Shown: piece after piece, positions 53,305 to 62,293 of the stretch
Position numbering within the stretch: position 1 is the stretch's first letter
Layout: every line of letters starts with the position of its first letter
NCBI RefSeq assembly: GCF_001612745.1
Contig: NZ_BDBA01000003.1
Span: forward strand, 1-64,000
Length of the DNA stretch: 64,000 nucleotides
Reading direction: 5' to 3'
Source: Nocardia amamiensis NBRC 102102
GTDB lineage: Bacteria; Actinomycetota; Actinomycetes; Mycobacteriales; Mycobacteriaceae
Position numbers and translations under genes: made by a program
Notes under the pieces: model-generated
The model's database searches: none
What the model was told of the DNA's origin: nothing
Seen by the model: only the letters and a program-made list of their open reading frames with translations

Positions 53305-53870
53305 ACGAGATCTCCGTGACCATCGAGACGACGATTCCGGACGAACGCATCGAGCTGTTCCATCGCCTCTACGAGGAGGCGTTCGGCCCGCTGCGCGCGA
53401 AGGCGATCGCACGGCAGGTGCTGCATCCCGAGGAGTTCCGCGAGGAGATGAGCGATCCGCGCGTGCAGAAGCACGTGGCATGCGGCCGCTCCGGCGAGCC
53501 CGTCGGTGTGACCACCCTGACCAGGCATCTCGAGACCGTGCCGTGGATCAGCCCGGACTATTTCGCCGCCCGCTATCCCGAACACGCGGCACGGGACGCG
53601 ATCTATTACGCGGGTTTCACCCTTGTTGCGCCAACTGCCCGACAAGGGGCCGCGTTCCATGCCATGATCAAATCAGTTGTCCAGGTTTTGGTTGCCGAAC
53701 GCGCTGCGGTCGGTTGGGACATCTGCTCGTACAACAACACTCGGTTCTCGTTCGCCGACAGTATTCGGGCAGTGCTCGACGAACAGGCGGACGTCGAAGT
53801 CGCGGTGGAGGATTCACAGATCTACTACGCGGCCCGGTTCACCGGGGACGGAGCGACCAAGGGGGGCTGA
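53301..53870 (+). CDS. GNAT-like acyltransferase in the arginine decarboxylase/GGDEF operon
   Basis: 189 residues. Start ATG 53301 overlaps the decarboxylase stop (ATGA). Fold resembles GNAT/autoinducer-synthase-like acyltransferases: FHRLYEEAFGPL, VACGRSGEPVGVTTLTRHLETVPWISPDYFAARYPEHAARDAIYYAGFTLVAP, then AAFHAMIKSVVQVLVAERAAVGWDICSYNN. The usual Q/RxxGxG/A loop is not obvious, so the cofactor is uncertain. The context suggests it acylates agmatine or an arginine derivative. Confidence 0.7.
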   Translation: MNEISVTIETTIPDERIELFHRLYEEAFGPLRAKAIARQVLHPEEFREEMSDPRVQKHVACGRSGEPVGVTTLTRHLETVPWISPDYFAARYPEHAARDAIYYAGFTLVAPTARQGAAFHAMIKSVVQVLVAERAAVGWDICSYNNTRFSFADSIRAVLDEQADVEVAVEDSQIYYAARFTGDGATKGG

Positions 53871-55438
53871 TGACACCCAGCGAGCAGCCGCAGACCAGCT
53901 CTCGGCGCCACCTCGGATTTCGCTGGTACGCAGTGTTTCTCGGCTCGAGCGCGGCCGCGATCACGCTGCACCTGGCGATCGACTCGCGGCTGGTGTCGCT
54001 GGTGACGATGGTGATCATCGTCGGAGTGACGCTCGCCATGATCGCCGTCGGCGTGCACACACACCGGCCCGCGCACCCGCTGCCGTGGTATCTGCTGTCG
54101 GCCTCCGCGGTGCTGTTCGCGATCGGCACCACGCTGCGCGGCGCGTCCGGCGACTATCCCGATCCGATCGATGACGCGTTCACCTTGCTCGGCTATCTCG
54201 GTATCGGTCTCGCCGCGCTGATCTGGCTGTGGCCGCGCCAGGTACACGGCAACTACGACGTGATGCTCGATTCCGCGCTGATCGGGCTCGGCGCGCTGCT
54301 CGCCTCATGGACCTTCCTCATCTCGCCGATCCTGCGTTCGACCGAAGCCGGCGTGGACATCCTGCTCGCTGCGGTCTACCCGGTGCTCGATGCGCTGCTG
54401 CTCACCCTGGTCGCGCACTCGATGGCGACCTCGACCCGCGCCGAAACCTCGCTGTGGGTGCTGCACGCCGGGTTGGTCGCGATCCTGCTCGGCGATCTGG
54501 GCTACAGCCTGGAGACCGCGGGCGCCACGGTGCTCGCGCGCGAGGCACTGCTGGCTCCGCTGCTGGCCGCCTACGCCACCGTCGGGGCCGCGGCGCTGCA
54601 TCCCACCATGGCAACGCTCGGAGCGCCGCGGCGCATCCACCCGCATCACTCCAGGCAGCGCGCCAGCCTCATCGCGATCGCCCTGATCGTGGCCTCGTTG
54701 GTTCCGGTGGTCGGGTCCAGACTCGACCAACTCGACCGCGTGGTGGTGTCGTCGCTGTTCGCGCTGTTACTGATCGGCATGCTGGTGCGCAGCGAACGCG
54801 CCATCGTCCGCAGCGCCCGCAGCGAGCGGCGCGCGCAATACCAAGCCGACCACGACATGCTCACCGGGCTGCTGAACCGCGCCGCGCTGCTGCGCACGCT
54901 GCGGCAGCATCGCGAACGCTGGGCCGAGCAACCGATCTGCCTGCTGTTCATCGACTTGGACGATTTCAAACGGGTCAACGACAGCTACGGACACGCGGTG
55001 GGCGACGAGCTGATCGCGACCGCCGCGGCCCGGATCCGGCGTGTGGTGCGCCGCGAGGACGTGGTGTCCCGATACGGCGGCGACGAATTCGTCGTGCTGT
55101 CCCCGCTCGCACGGCCGGAGGCATCCGTACTGGCCGAACGGCTGATCGGCGCGTTCGTCCGGCCGTTCGGGTTGAGCGCGGGCGAGATTCCGATCACCGC
55201 GAGCGTCGGCATCGCCTGTGCGGGTCCGCACGGCTCCGACACCGCCGTGCACGGGCTGATCCGGGACGCGGACGCGGCCATGTACCACGCGAAGCAGTAC
55301 TCGCTGGGTTACGCGTTCCACGAGGACCCGCGGCGTCCGTCCGCCGATGCCGAGGGTGCCCGGTCCGGCAGGCCAGGTCGACAAGACCGACGCGATCGCT
55401 CCGACCGGGTCCGGCGCGCGGCGCGCACCGCGGTGTGA
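53870..55438 (+). CDS. membrane diguanylate cyclase (GGDEF)
   Basis: 522 residues. The first about 310 residues carry nine or ten hydrophobic spans (RWYAVFLGSSAAAITLHLAI, VTMVIIVGVTLAMIAVGV, ... VVVSSLFALLLIGMLV). Residues about 325-480 are a complete GGDEF domain with the intact active-site motif GGDEF (403-407) and a substrate-binding DLDDFKRVND. It is therefore a membrane-bound c-di-GMP synthase whose membrane part may sense a ligand. Its ATG overlaps the acyltransferase stop (TGATG). Confidence 0.9.
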   Translation: MTPSEQPQTSSRRHLGFRWYAVFLGSSAAAITLHLAIDSRLVSLVTMVIIVGVTLAMIAVGVHTHRPAHPLPWYLLSASAVLFAIGTTLRGASGDYPDPIDDAFTLLGYLGIGLAALIWLWPRQVHGNYDVMLDSALIGLGALLASWTFLISPILRSTEAGVDILLAAVYPVLDALLLTLVAHSMATSTRAETSLWVLHAGLVAILLGDLGYSLETAGATVLAREALLAPLLAAYATVGAAALHPTMATLGAPRRIHPHHSRQRASLIAIALIVASLVPVVGSRLDQLDRVVVSSLFALLLIGMLVRSERAIVRSARSERRAQYQADHDMLTGLLNRAALLRTLRQHRERWAEQPICLLFIDLDDFKRVNDSYGHAVGDELIATAAARIRRVVRREDVVSRYGGDEFVVLSPLARPEASVLAERLIGAFVRPFGLSAGEIPITASVGIACAGPHGSDTAVHGLIRDADAAMYHAKQYSLGYAFHEDPRRPSADAEGARSGRPGRQDRRDRSDRVRRAARTAV

Positions 55439-55439
55439 C

Positions 55440-56183
55440 TCAGTCGCTCAGTTCCTCCAGCAGGCGCTTGGCCTCCGCGAGCTCCGCCTGCAACTGCTGC
55501 ACCTTGGCTTCCTGTGCGCCGCGCAACGTCTCCATGACCCCGGCGACCACGTCGGCGACCTCCGGGTGCAGGATCTTGGCCGCCTGCGCGACCGCGGAAC
55601 TGGCCACCGGAAGACCGCGCACCGTGCGCTTCTTGCCGCTCACCACGTCGACCGACCACTCACCGTCGGCGGTGCCGGCCAGCGTCACCGTGACCTCGGG
55701 CGTCTTCGACTTGCGCGGGGCGGCCTTCGCGGCCTTCGCCGCCGGGGCCTGCTTGACCGCGGCTTTGCCCGCGCTGTCGGATTCGCTCGCGCCGGGGGTG
55801 CTCCCCAGCGGTTTCGGGGTGGGGGCGCTCGCGGGAGCCGGCGCGGTGCTCGTCACGGTAGACGGCTGGGTCACAGCGGATTCCTTCCTGGTTGTCGACT
55901 TCGGCTGGGCAGTGCTACCGGCCGCCCCTCGCGGCGGCTTGGTCAAGGTCACCTCGGTCGGCGAGAAGGACAGTACATCCTTCGATCCGGTCGGCCGGAT
56001 CTGCAGGAAGTCTCCGTCGGACGGGTCGCCGAGCGCGACGACCTTGCCCGAGCGCCCCTCCGGGACGCCGACCGCGGCCGAGGTGAACCACACCATAGGT
56101 GGGCGGCCACCGGCGATGTCCGTGGCGATCTGTTGAATCTCGCTGTCCGACAAAGGCTGCGGCTTGGTTCGTGGCGACGGCAT
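55440..56183 (-). CDS. Ala/Lys/Thr-rich cytoplasmic protein (DUF6319-like)
   Basis: 247 residues. N-terminal small domain (QPLSDSEIQQIATDIAGGRPPMVWFTSAAVGVPEGRSGKVVALGDPSDGDFLQIRP), a low-complexity linker rich in Ala/Pro/Thr/Lys (about 95-160), and a C-terminal helical part with leucine-rich coiled coil (EAKVQQLQAELAEAKRLLEEL). It may belong to a DUF6319-type actinobacterial family; that label is tentative. It converges with the GGDEF gene with a one-base gap between stops. Confidence 0.65.
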   Translation of the reverse strand: MPSPRTKPQPLSDSEIQQIATDIAGGRPPMVWFTSAAVGVPEGRSGKVVALGDPSDGDFLQIRPTGSKDVLSFSPTEVTLTKPPRGAAGSTAQPKSTTRKESAVTQPSTVTSTAPAPASAPTPKPLGSTPGASESDSAGKAAVKQAPAAKAAKAAPRKSKTPEVTVTLAGTADGEWSVDVVSGKKRTVRGLPVASSAVAQAAKILHPEVADVVAGVMETLRGAQEAKVQQLQAELAEAKRLLEELSD

Positions 56184-56478
56184 GGTGACTCCGAGCAAGT
56201 TCGTGGTTGGCTGCGTGCACAGATGATGCCGTACCACGCCGACAGATTCTCGGGGCAGGCGTCGAATAGCGTCGCTCACAGCCAGTTCCGCACAGACAGC
56301 GAACTTCTGGCAACATTCGCGGTGGCCCTGGCACGGTGTTCGGCAACTCGCTTTGACACCGGCGTGGACGGCATGATCTGATTCCGGCGAATCCGTTTGC
56401 CAGCACCGATGATCCGGCGGCGACCCGCAGCGGTCCGCGTCGAACCGGTAACTGGAACGAGTCGACCAGGGGGGCCAC

Positions 56479-57435
56479 ATGACCCATGCGCGGCATTCGG
56501 CGGTGCTCGCCGCCGCACCACTGCACACCGGACTGCTCTTCGGCGCGGTCACCGTCACCGTCCTCGCGGCGGGCGTGATCGTCCTGGCGATGATCGCCGG
56601 AAACCGCAGGCCACAACAGCCTTTCAACACCGGAAGCCGGTATGCCTCGCGGACTCCGCAGTCGAGGCCCGAGCCACGCACCGAAGAGCACCTGGGCTGC
56701 ACAGCACCTTTGGTGAACAGCCGATCGACCCGCAACCCTTCGCGGATGACGAGTCAACCGGCGCACAACCTTTCGCAGACCGATCCCCCACCCCCTGACA
56801 GCGCATCACCGCGACATGGGCCGTATCCGAGCGCTCTCCAGCACCCCGCGCTACCGAGTTCGCCGCGCACGAACGCGCGGGATACCCCGTTCCTGGTCGG
56901 CGCGGCAGCGGGCGTCGTAGCGGTGCTGGGCGGCATCGCGTGCCTCGTCCTCATCGCGCCGGTGGCGACCGACGACACCGCTGCGGAAGCGGCCGAACCG
57001 CTGGCCGCGACGCGACCTGGCGAGTGCGTGGCGATTCCCGCGCCCCACGCCACCGGCGGTGTCCCCGCCACCGTCCTCCCCGCGCACTGTGACACGCTGC
57101 CCGCCAACTTCCGCGTGCTCCAGACCGGAACCTGCACCGATCCGCGGGTCGAACGGGAGCATCGGCAAACCGGCCGTACCGGGCGGGAGCAGGTCCACCT
57201 GTGCCTCGCGCCCGATTGGCAAGCGGGCGTCTGCTACGACGTCACCGACTGGCAGCTGCCCCGGAAGGTGGACTGCGCCCGAGTCGGCAAGAAGATCATC
57301 CGGATCACCGCCGTCCTGCCCTACACCGCCGGCGCAGACGCCTGTCCGCGTGACGCCGACGGCTCGAACGCGGTCGGCTGGCCGAACCGGGGCATCACAC
57401 TCTGCATGCGCGGTGCCGACCGGCCCGACGAATAG
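56479..57435 (+). CDS. membrane-anchored Cys-rich extracellular protein (LppU-like)
   Basis: 318 residues. One span near the N-terminus (about 18-40), a Pro/Ser-rich cytosolic or linker region, a second span (about 137-162), and a C-terminal extracytoplasmic domain (about 175-318) with seven Cys (GECVAIP, HCDTL, GTCTD, HLCLAP, GVCYD, DCARV, ACPRD, LCMRG) likely to form disulfides. The domain resembles LppU/SCO3897-type proteins. Unknown function at the cell surface. Confidence 0.7.
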   Translation: MTHARHSAVLAAAPLHTGLLFGAVTVTVLAAGVIVLAMIAGNRRPQQPFNTGSRYASRTPQSRPEPRTEEHLGCTAPLVNSRSTRNPSRMTSQPAHNLSQTDPPPPDSASPRHGPYPSALQHPALPSSPRTNARDTPFLVGAAAGVVAVLGGIACLVLIAPVATDDTAAEAAEPLAATRPGECVAIPAPHATGGVPATVLPAHCDTLPANFRVLQTGTCTDPRVEREHRQTGRTGREQVHLCLAPDWQAGVCYDVTDWQLPRKVDCARVGKKIIRITAVLPYTAGADACPRDADGSNAVGWPNRGITLCMRGADRPDE

Positions 57436-57780
57436 GTCGCGGCGCTCGGTCACCGAGTCAGGTCGGCGCGGTCGGCACAGTGGTCGCCTCATCCGCGGCA
57501 GGCGGGTGCCAGAGCCATTCGATCGAAGCTCGCGGCGAATATCGCGATGTCCGAGTCCGTCCCCTCGGCACCGTTGAGGATTGCGTCGAGCGACGGCGCG
57601 CTCGCCGGGCTCCCAGCCCCATGGTGGCCGGATTCGGGAGCGCTCACAACGACCGCGTGCCGGTGCGAGTTCGAGTGTCTGTACGTCACGCAGATCGACA
57701 ACGAGAGCCTAGGGGGCGATCCTCGGGGCTCTCGTTGTACGGTTTTCGGGCTAGTGATGGGTTACAAGGAAGTACCCGAG
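57436..57780. other. intergenic region before the acyl-CoA ligase
   Basis: About 345 bases. The ligase frame stays open upstream but the sequence there is not ligase-like. GTTGTACGG and GCTAGTGAT (57731-57758) could be its promoter; AAGGAA before ATG 57781 is the ribosome-binding site. Confidence 0.4.
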
Positions 57781-59430
57781 ATGACCAAGCCATTTGATCC
57801 GCAGGCAATCGCGGCGCAGGCGACGGCCCAGCTCACCGGCCCCGGCGGCCGGTTCGAGATGGTGGTCGAAGACGTGCTCGGCGCGCCCATGCCGGTGATC
57901 CGGCACCGCAAGTCCTCGCTCGGCGAAGTGCTCGCCGCCTCGGTCCAGCACGGCGACCGGGACTACCTGGTCACCGCGGACTGCAGGATGTCGTTCACCG
58001 AGCACGCCGCCGCGGTCGCCGCACTGGCCACTGCGCTGCGCGAGCGATACGGCGTCGGCAAGGGTGACCGCGTCGGCATCCTGGCGGCGAATACGCCCGA
58101 GTGGGTGGTCGCGTTCTGGGCCGCGCAGGCGCTCGGCGCGATCGCGGTGGGCTACAACGCGTGGTGGGTGCCCCGCGAGATCGCCTACGGCGTGCAGCAC
58201 ACCGAACCGGCCGTACTCATCGTGGACGCGAAGCGTGCGGCGCTGATGGCGGAGCTGGACATTCGCGTCCCGGTGCTCACCATGGAGCACGACGTTCCCG
58301 CGCTGCTGGCGGAGTTCCGGACCGATGCCCTGCCGCACACCGAGGTCGACGAGGACGACCCCGCGGTGATCCTCTACACCAGCGGCACCAGCGGGCGGCC
58401 CAAGGGTGCGGTGCACTCGCATCGCAACCTGGTGGCGGTGATCGACTATCACGTCTTCAACGACGCGCTCGCCGCCGCGTTCACCGGAACCACCGAGCTG
58501 CCCACCGGGCGGCGCTACCTGCTCACCTCGCCGCTGTTCCACATCGCCAGCCTGCACAATCTGGCGGTGCCCCGGCTGGTCACCGGGGACGCGGCCGTCA
58601 TCCACCAGGGGTCTTTCGACGCCGACCGGGTGCTGCGGCTGATCGAGGCCGAACGGATCACCAACTGGGGCGCGATGCCGACCATGGCCACCAGGATGCT
58701 CGAAGTCGACCTCGCCGACTACGACCTGACCTCGCTGACGGCGTTGTCGCTGAACTCGGCGCCGTCCTCGGCCGCGCTGCAACAGAAGCTGCGCGATCAG
58801 CTGTCCGTCGCGCGCAACGCCCTCGTGACCAGCTACGGGCTCACCGAGTGCAGCACCGCAGCGACGCTGGCCGGTCCGGCGGAGCTGGCCGCGTTTCCCG
58901 ACACCGTGGGGCGTCCGGTCCTCGGGGTCACACTGGAGATTCGCGACAGTTCGGGCAACCCCGTCCCCGACGGCTCCGAAGGCGAGATCTGCGTGCGCAG
59001 CCCGTATGTGATGCTCGGCTACTGGCGGGACGAGGCGGCGACCGCCGCGGCGATCACGTCGGACCGCTGGCTGCGCACCGGTGATATCGGCGTCCTGGAA
59101 GACGGCAGGCTGCGCTTGTCCGGACGCCGTTCGGATCTCATCCTGCGCGGCGGGGAGAACGTCTATCCCACCGAGATCGAGCAGTGCCTCGAGGAACATC
59201 CCGCGGTGCGCGAGTGCGCGGTGGTCGGCGTGCCGGACGCCGACCTCGGACAGCAGGTCGCCGCCCTGGTCGTAGTCGAAAGCGACAGCGCGACAACCGA
59301 AGACGAGCTGCGCGCGTTCGCCGCCGAACGGCTCGCCTACTACAAGGTGCCTGCGCGCTGGCGGCTCACCACCACCGCGCTCCCCCGCAACGCAACCGGA
59401 AAGGTGATGCGGTCCGGCCTCACGGTGTGA
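57781..59430 (+). CDS. class I adenylate-forming acyl-CoA synthetase
   Basis: 549 residues. ANL motifs: [69 protein letters not shown] and the terminal [13 protein letters not shown] with the catalytic Lys. It belongs to a different subgroup from the two FadD12-like ligases at 34-38 kb. It activates a carboxylic acid as an acyl-CoA; the substrate cannot be told from sequence. Followed by an alpha/beta hydrolase 145 bases downstream. Confidence 0.88.
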   Translation: MTKPFDPQAIAAQATAQLTGPGGRFEMVVEDVLGAPMPVIRHRKSSLGEVLAASVQHGDRDYLVTADCRMSFTEHAAAVAALATALRERYGVGKGDRVGILAANTPEWVVAFWAAQALGAIAVGYNAWWVPREIAYGVQHTEPAVLIVDAKRAALMAELDIRVPVLTMEHDVPALLAEFRTDALPHTEVDEDDPAVILYTSGTSGRPKGAVHSHRNLVAVIDYHVFNDALAAAFTGTTELPTGRRYLLTSPLFHIASLHNLAVPRLVTGDAAVIHQGSFDADRVLRLIEAERITNWGAMPTMATRMLEVDLADYDLTSLTALSLNSAPSSAALQQKLRDQLSVARNALVTSYGLTECSTAATLAGPAELAAFPDTVGRPVLGVTLEIRDSSGNPVPDGSEGEICVRSPYVMLGYWRDEAATAAAITSDRWLRTGDIGVLEDGRLRLSGRRSDLILRGGENVYPTEIEQCLEEHPAVRECAVVGVPDADLGQQVAALVVVESDSATTEDELRAFAAERLAYYKVPARWRLTTTALPRNATGKVMRSGLTV

Positions 59431-59575
59431 AATCCCCGGTGTGAAACAAGCGCCCGCACCTGCGCGTGTAGGCCACCATCCGGTGTGCCCACAGCGCCCG
59501 CTCGAGCGGGTACGGCCACGTAAAATCGCGACATACCCGGCGATTCGTTCGCCGGGCAGCTCGCAGGGAGTCAGC

Positions 59576-60640
59576 GTGGACGTTTTCGAGCATCGAGGCA
59601 GGGGCGTGGTCTTCGACCGCGCGGGTAGCGGGTCGCCGGTCGTGTTCCTGCACAATGCCGGTGCGCAACGCCGCATCTGGGACGACCAGGTCGCGGCGCT
59701 GCGGCGCGAGCATGAGGTCTTCGCGCTCGACCTGCCCGGGTACGGGCGATCCGAGCAGCCCGCGGCGGGCTACCGGCTCGCCGACTACGTGCACATGCTC
59801 GACGCGTTCCTGACCGCGCACCGGCTCACCGACGTGGTGTTGGTCGGCAATTGCCTCGGCAGCGCCACCTCGCTGCGCTACGCGATGGACCATCCGGCCG
59901 GAGTGCGTGCGCTCGTCCTGATCAATCCGCTGACCTGGGACACCGTGAGTTCGGGGCAGTCCGCGGGCTTGGCCTGGGCCGACGCGCGGCTGCCGCTGGC
60001 TCCGGTGGCGCGCCGGATCAGTCTGCCCGGCTGGGTGGTGTCGCTGATCGTCGCGAATCAGCTGGGCCCGCGTGGACGCGGCCGGAAACTACAGCACGAG
60101 CCGCGCGTGCGGGCGCACTGGTCCGATCGCGGCAGGCTGACCGCCTTGCACGGTTTGGTCCAGGATTTCCCGGCCTACAGCGCACTGGACGCGTTCGATC
60201 CGCCCGCCGGGTTCCCGCCGATCTGCACGATCTGGGGGCGGCGCAATCGCATTCTCTCGGCCGAGGCGGGCAAGCGGCTCAACCGCACGCTACGCCCGCA
60301 CACCGCGGTGGAGCTGCCCGACTGCGGTCACCTTCCCATGGTGGAGGACCCGGATCGGGTCACCGAGATCATCAGTGGTTTCCTGGCGGCGACCGGCACG
60401 CGCTCAGAGGCGAGCCGCGGTCGGGCACAGCTCGGCGAAGCCGGTGGAGCGCACGCCGCATCCTGCGCATTCGAAGGCGATGCCGAGGTCGAGCATCCAG
60501 TTGATGCGGGCATGACAGGTCTCGCAGAGGAAATCGACGCCAGCGGTGTGGCAGCAAGATCGTTTACGGATCAACCATTCCGCGCGGTGGCGGCACCGCA
60601 CGCCGTCGAAACGGAACGTGCACACCGGCGCGGCGGGTAG
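59576..60640 (+). CDS. alpha/beta hydrolase with Cys nucleophile
   Basis: 354 residues. Core fold about 10-275: oxyanion region VVFLHNAGAQRRIWD, nucleophile elbow VGNCLGSA with Cys93 where Ser is usual, and catalytic His in DCGHLPMVEDPDRV. Cys at the elbow is known in dienelactone-hydrolase relatives. GTG 59576. The last about 80 residues do not look like the family and overlap an antisense zinc-ribbon gene (60404-60688), so the real function probably ends near residue 275 or the overlap is a convergent read-through extension. Confidence 0.75.
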   Translation: MDVFEHRGRGVVFDRAGSGSPVVFLHNAGAQRRIWDDQVAALRREHEVFALDLPGYGRSEQPAAGYRLADYVHMLDAFLTAHRLTDVVLVGNCLGSATSLRYAMDHPAGVRALVLINPLTWDTVSSGQSAGLAWADARLPLAPVARRISLPGWVVSLIVANQLGPRGRGRKLQHEPRVRAHWSDRGRLTALHGLVQDFPAYSALDAFDPPAGFPPICTIWGRRNRILSAEAGKRLNRTLRPHTAVELPDCGHLPMVEDPDRVTEIISGFLAATGTRSEASRGRAQLGEAGGAHAASCAFEGDAEVEHPVDAGMTGLAEEIDASGVAARSFTDQPFRAVAAPHAVETERAHRRGG

Positions 60641-60688
60641 CCCGGCGACGATGGCTTCGAAAGTCGTTGTAGAGGCATCTGTTCGCAC
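60404..60688 (-). CDS. small zinc-ribbon-like protein, antisense to the hydrolase end
   Basis: 94 residues. Cys/His pattern CTFRFDGVRCRHRAEWLIRKRSCC..., then FLCETCHARI and FECAGCGVR, i.e. several CxxC/CxxH pairs suited to a zinc ribbon. It overlaps the C-terminal 237 bases of the hydrolase gene on the other strand, so the two genes converge and overlap. Both frames look coding; the zinc-ribbon pattern is strong evidence that this one is real. Confidence 0.55.
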   Translation of the reverse strand: MRTDASTTTFEAIVAGLPAAPVCTFRFDGVRCRHRAEWLIRKRSCCHTAGVDFLCETCHARINWMLDLGIAFECAGCGVRSTGFAELCPTAARL

Positions 60689-60888
60689 AGCGGATACCTT
60701 CCGGCAGAGCAGGGTAGAACGTGGGAGACCGGCCCGGATCCAGGTGCGGCTCCCATCTCGATAATCGGCCGCCGTGGAGTTGCTGTTATCCGGGTGAGGC
60801 GGCGTTCACACGCTGGCGGGCGAGCGTGTTTGGCCACCCGGCTCGCGGGCATCCGATTGGTAACGACATCGAGAGAAGGGGTTTTGTC

Positions 60889-61920
60889 ATGTTGTTGCGC
60901 CGACTCGCCCGGCCCCTGTTGGCCACCGCGTTCGTCGTCGATGGAGTCGATACGCTGCGGCACCCGGACGAGCGGGTCAAGTCCGCGAACCAACTGGTGG
61001 AGCGGGGACGGCGGCAGTTGCCCGACGAGATTGCCGGAAAGTTGCCCGCTGACCCGGCAACGGTGGTGCAGATCAACGCGTTCGCCCAGGTGGGCGGCGG
61101 CGTGCTGCTCGCGCTCGGGAAAGCGCCGCGCCTGGCCGCCTTGGTGCTGGCCGCGACCGTCGTACCCGCGACCGTCACCGAGCAGGATTTCTGGAACGAG
61201 CAGGATCCCGCGCGGAAGTCGGCGAAGCGGACCGCGTTCCTGAAGGATCTCGGGCTGCTCGGCGGCCTGATGATCGCCGCGGCCGACACCGAGGGCAAGC
61301 CGTCCTTGGGCTGGCGCGGACGCCGGGCCGCGCGCGACGCGGCCGCCACGGTATCGGCGGCGCTTCCGTTCGGGGCCACCTCGAATGGCGCGACCGGAGC
61401 CGCATTGCGCAAGACCGCGCACGAGGCCGCCGAACGGGCGCGAGCGCTCGGTGCCGCGGCCGCAAGCAGAGGCACGGAGCTGGCCGAGACGGCACAGCGG
61501 CACAGGCCGGAGTGGGCGGAGGCGGCCAAGGTACACGGCGGCGATCTGGCCGACTACGCGAAGGAGCACGGCGCCGAATGGGCGGAGATCGCCAGAGAGA
61601 GGGGGGCCGACTGGGCCGAAATCGCCAAAGAGCACGGCGCGGACTGGGCCGAAATTGCGAAAGAACACGGCTCGGACTGGGCCGATATCGCCAAGGAACG
61701 CGGAGGCCATTTCGCGGAGCTGGCCAAGCAGCGCAGCGCGGAGTGGGCCGAACTCGCCAAGGAACGCGGAGCTGAGCTGGCCGAGCTCGCCAAGCACCGC
61801 GGACCCGAGATCGCACACGAGGCACGGGAACGCGGTGCCCACACCGCACACCTCGCACGGGAGCGCGGAACCCGAGCCGCACACGCCGCACGCGAGAAAC
61901 TCGAAGCGCAACGCCGCTGA
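60889..61920 (+). CDS. DoxX-family membrane protein with thirteen 11-residue repeats
   Basis: 343 residues. Residues about 1-140 are DoxX-like with three to four spans (RRLARPLLATAFVVDGVDTLRHPDERV, VQINAFAQVGGGVLLALGKAPRLAALVLAATVVPATV, DLGLLGGLMIAAADTEGKPSLGWRGRRAAR). Residues 197-339 are thirteen consecutive 11-mers of the type (E/D)WAEIAKEHGA, for example DWAEIAKEHGA twice in a row. Such 11-mer amphipathic repeats resemble LEA-type and apolipoprotein helices that bind membranes. AAGGGG precedes ATG 60889. Confidence 0.85.
   Translation: MLLRRLARPLLATAFVVDGVDTLRHPDERVKSANQLVERGRRQLPDEIAGKLPADPATVVQINAFAQVGGGVLLALGKAPRLAALVLAATVVPATVTEQDFWNEQDPARKSAKRTAFLKDLGLLGGLMIAAADTEGKPSLGWRGRRAARDAAATVSAALPFGATSNGATGAALRKTAHEAAERARALGAAAASRGTELAETAQRHRPEWAEAAKVHGGDLADYAKEHGAEWAEIARERGADWAEIAKEHGADWAEIAKEHGSDWADIAKERGGHFAELAKQRSAEWAELAKERGAELAELAKHRGPEIAHEARERGAHTAHLARERGTRAAHAAREKLEAQRR
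61477..61905 (+). repeat. 33-bp coding repeat, thirteen units
   Basis: Each 33-bp unit encodes one 11-mer of the DoxX tail (consensus E/D-W-A-E-I-A-K-E-H-G-A). Units 4-7 are nearly identical at nucleotide level, consistent with recent expansion. Confidence 0.85.
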
Positions 61921-62293
61921 CTCGACGTGGGCGGCGACCGCGTCGCCTTCGTACGGCCCGGCGCGGAGATCGGCCGGGATCCCTCTCGCCGGGACGGTTC
62001 TGCGGTTGCGTCGGCTCTGGCATGGCCGGGCGCGGGCGCACAGCACGAACTCCGTTGGACGACGCCGGTCCCGCGGCTGATGGCGTCGGTTCGCGGCCGC
62101 ATCGGCCGTCGCACGGCTCCGGCGCGGCTATTGCCCCCTGCCTCCGAGGACGGCCCTCCAGCGCCTGGCCTCGTCCGCGGTCGCCTCGCTTTGCGCAGGC
62201 CGAGCGCGAGTGGGTCGCGGATTCCGTCGACGACGCCTTCTCGGACTTCCCACCTCCGTCCGGTGGGCGCGGCCTCGGACCGCCTCCCGCCCA
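61921..62293. other. intergenic region, nothing recognised
   Basis: About 370 bases between the convergent DoxX and STAS genes. Open frames here are GC-rich shadows. No repeats or clear hairpins. Confidence 0.4.
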
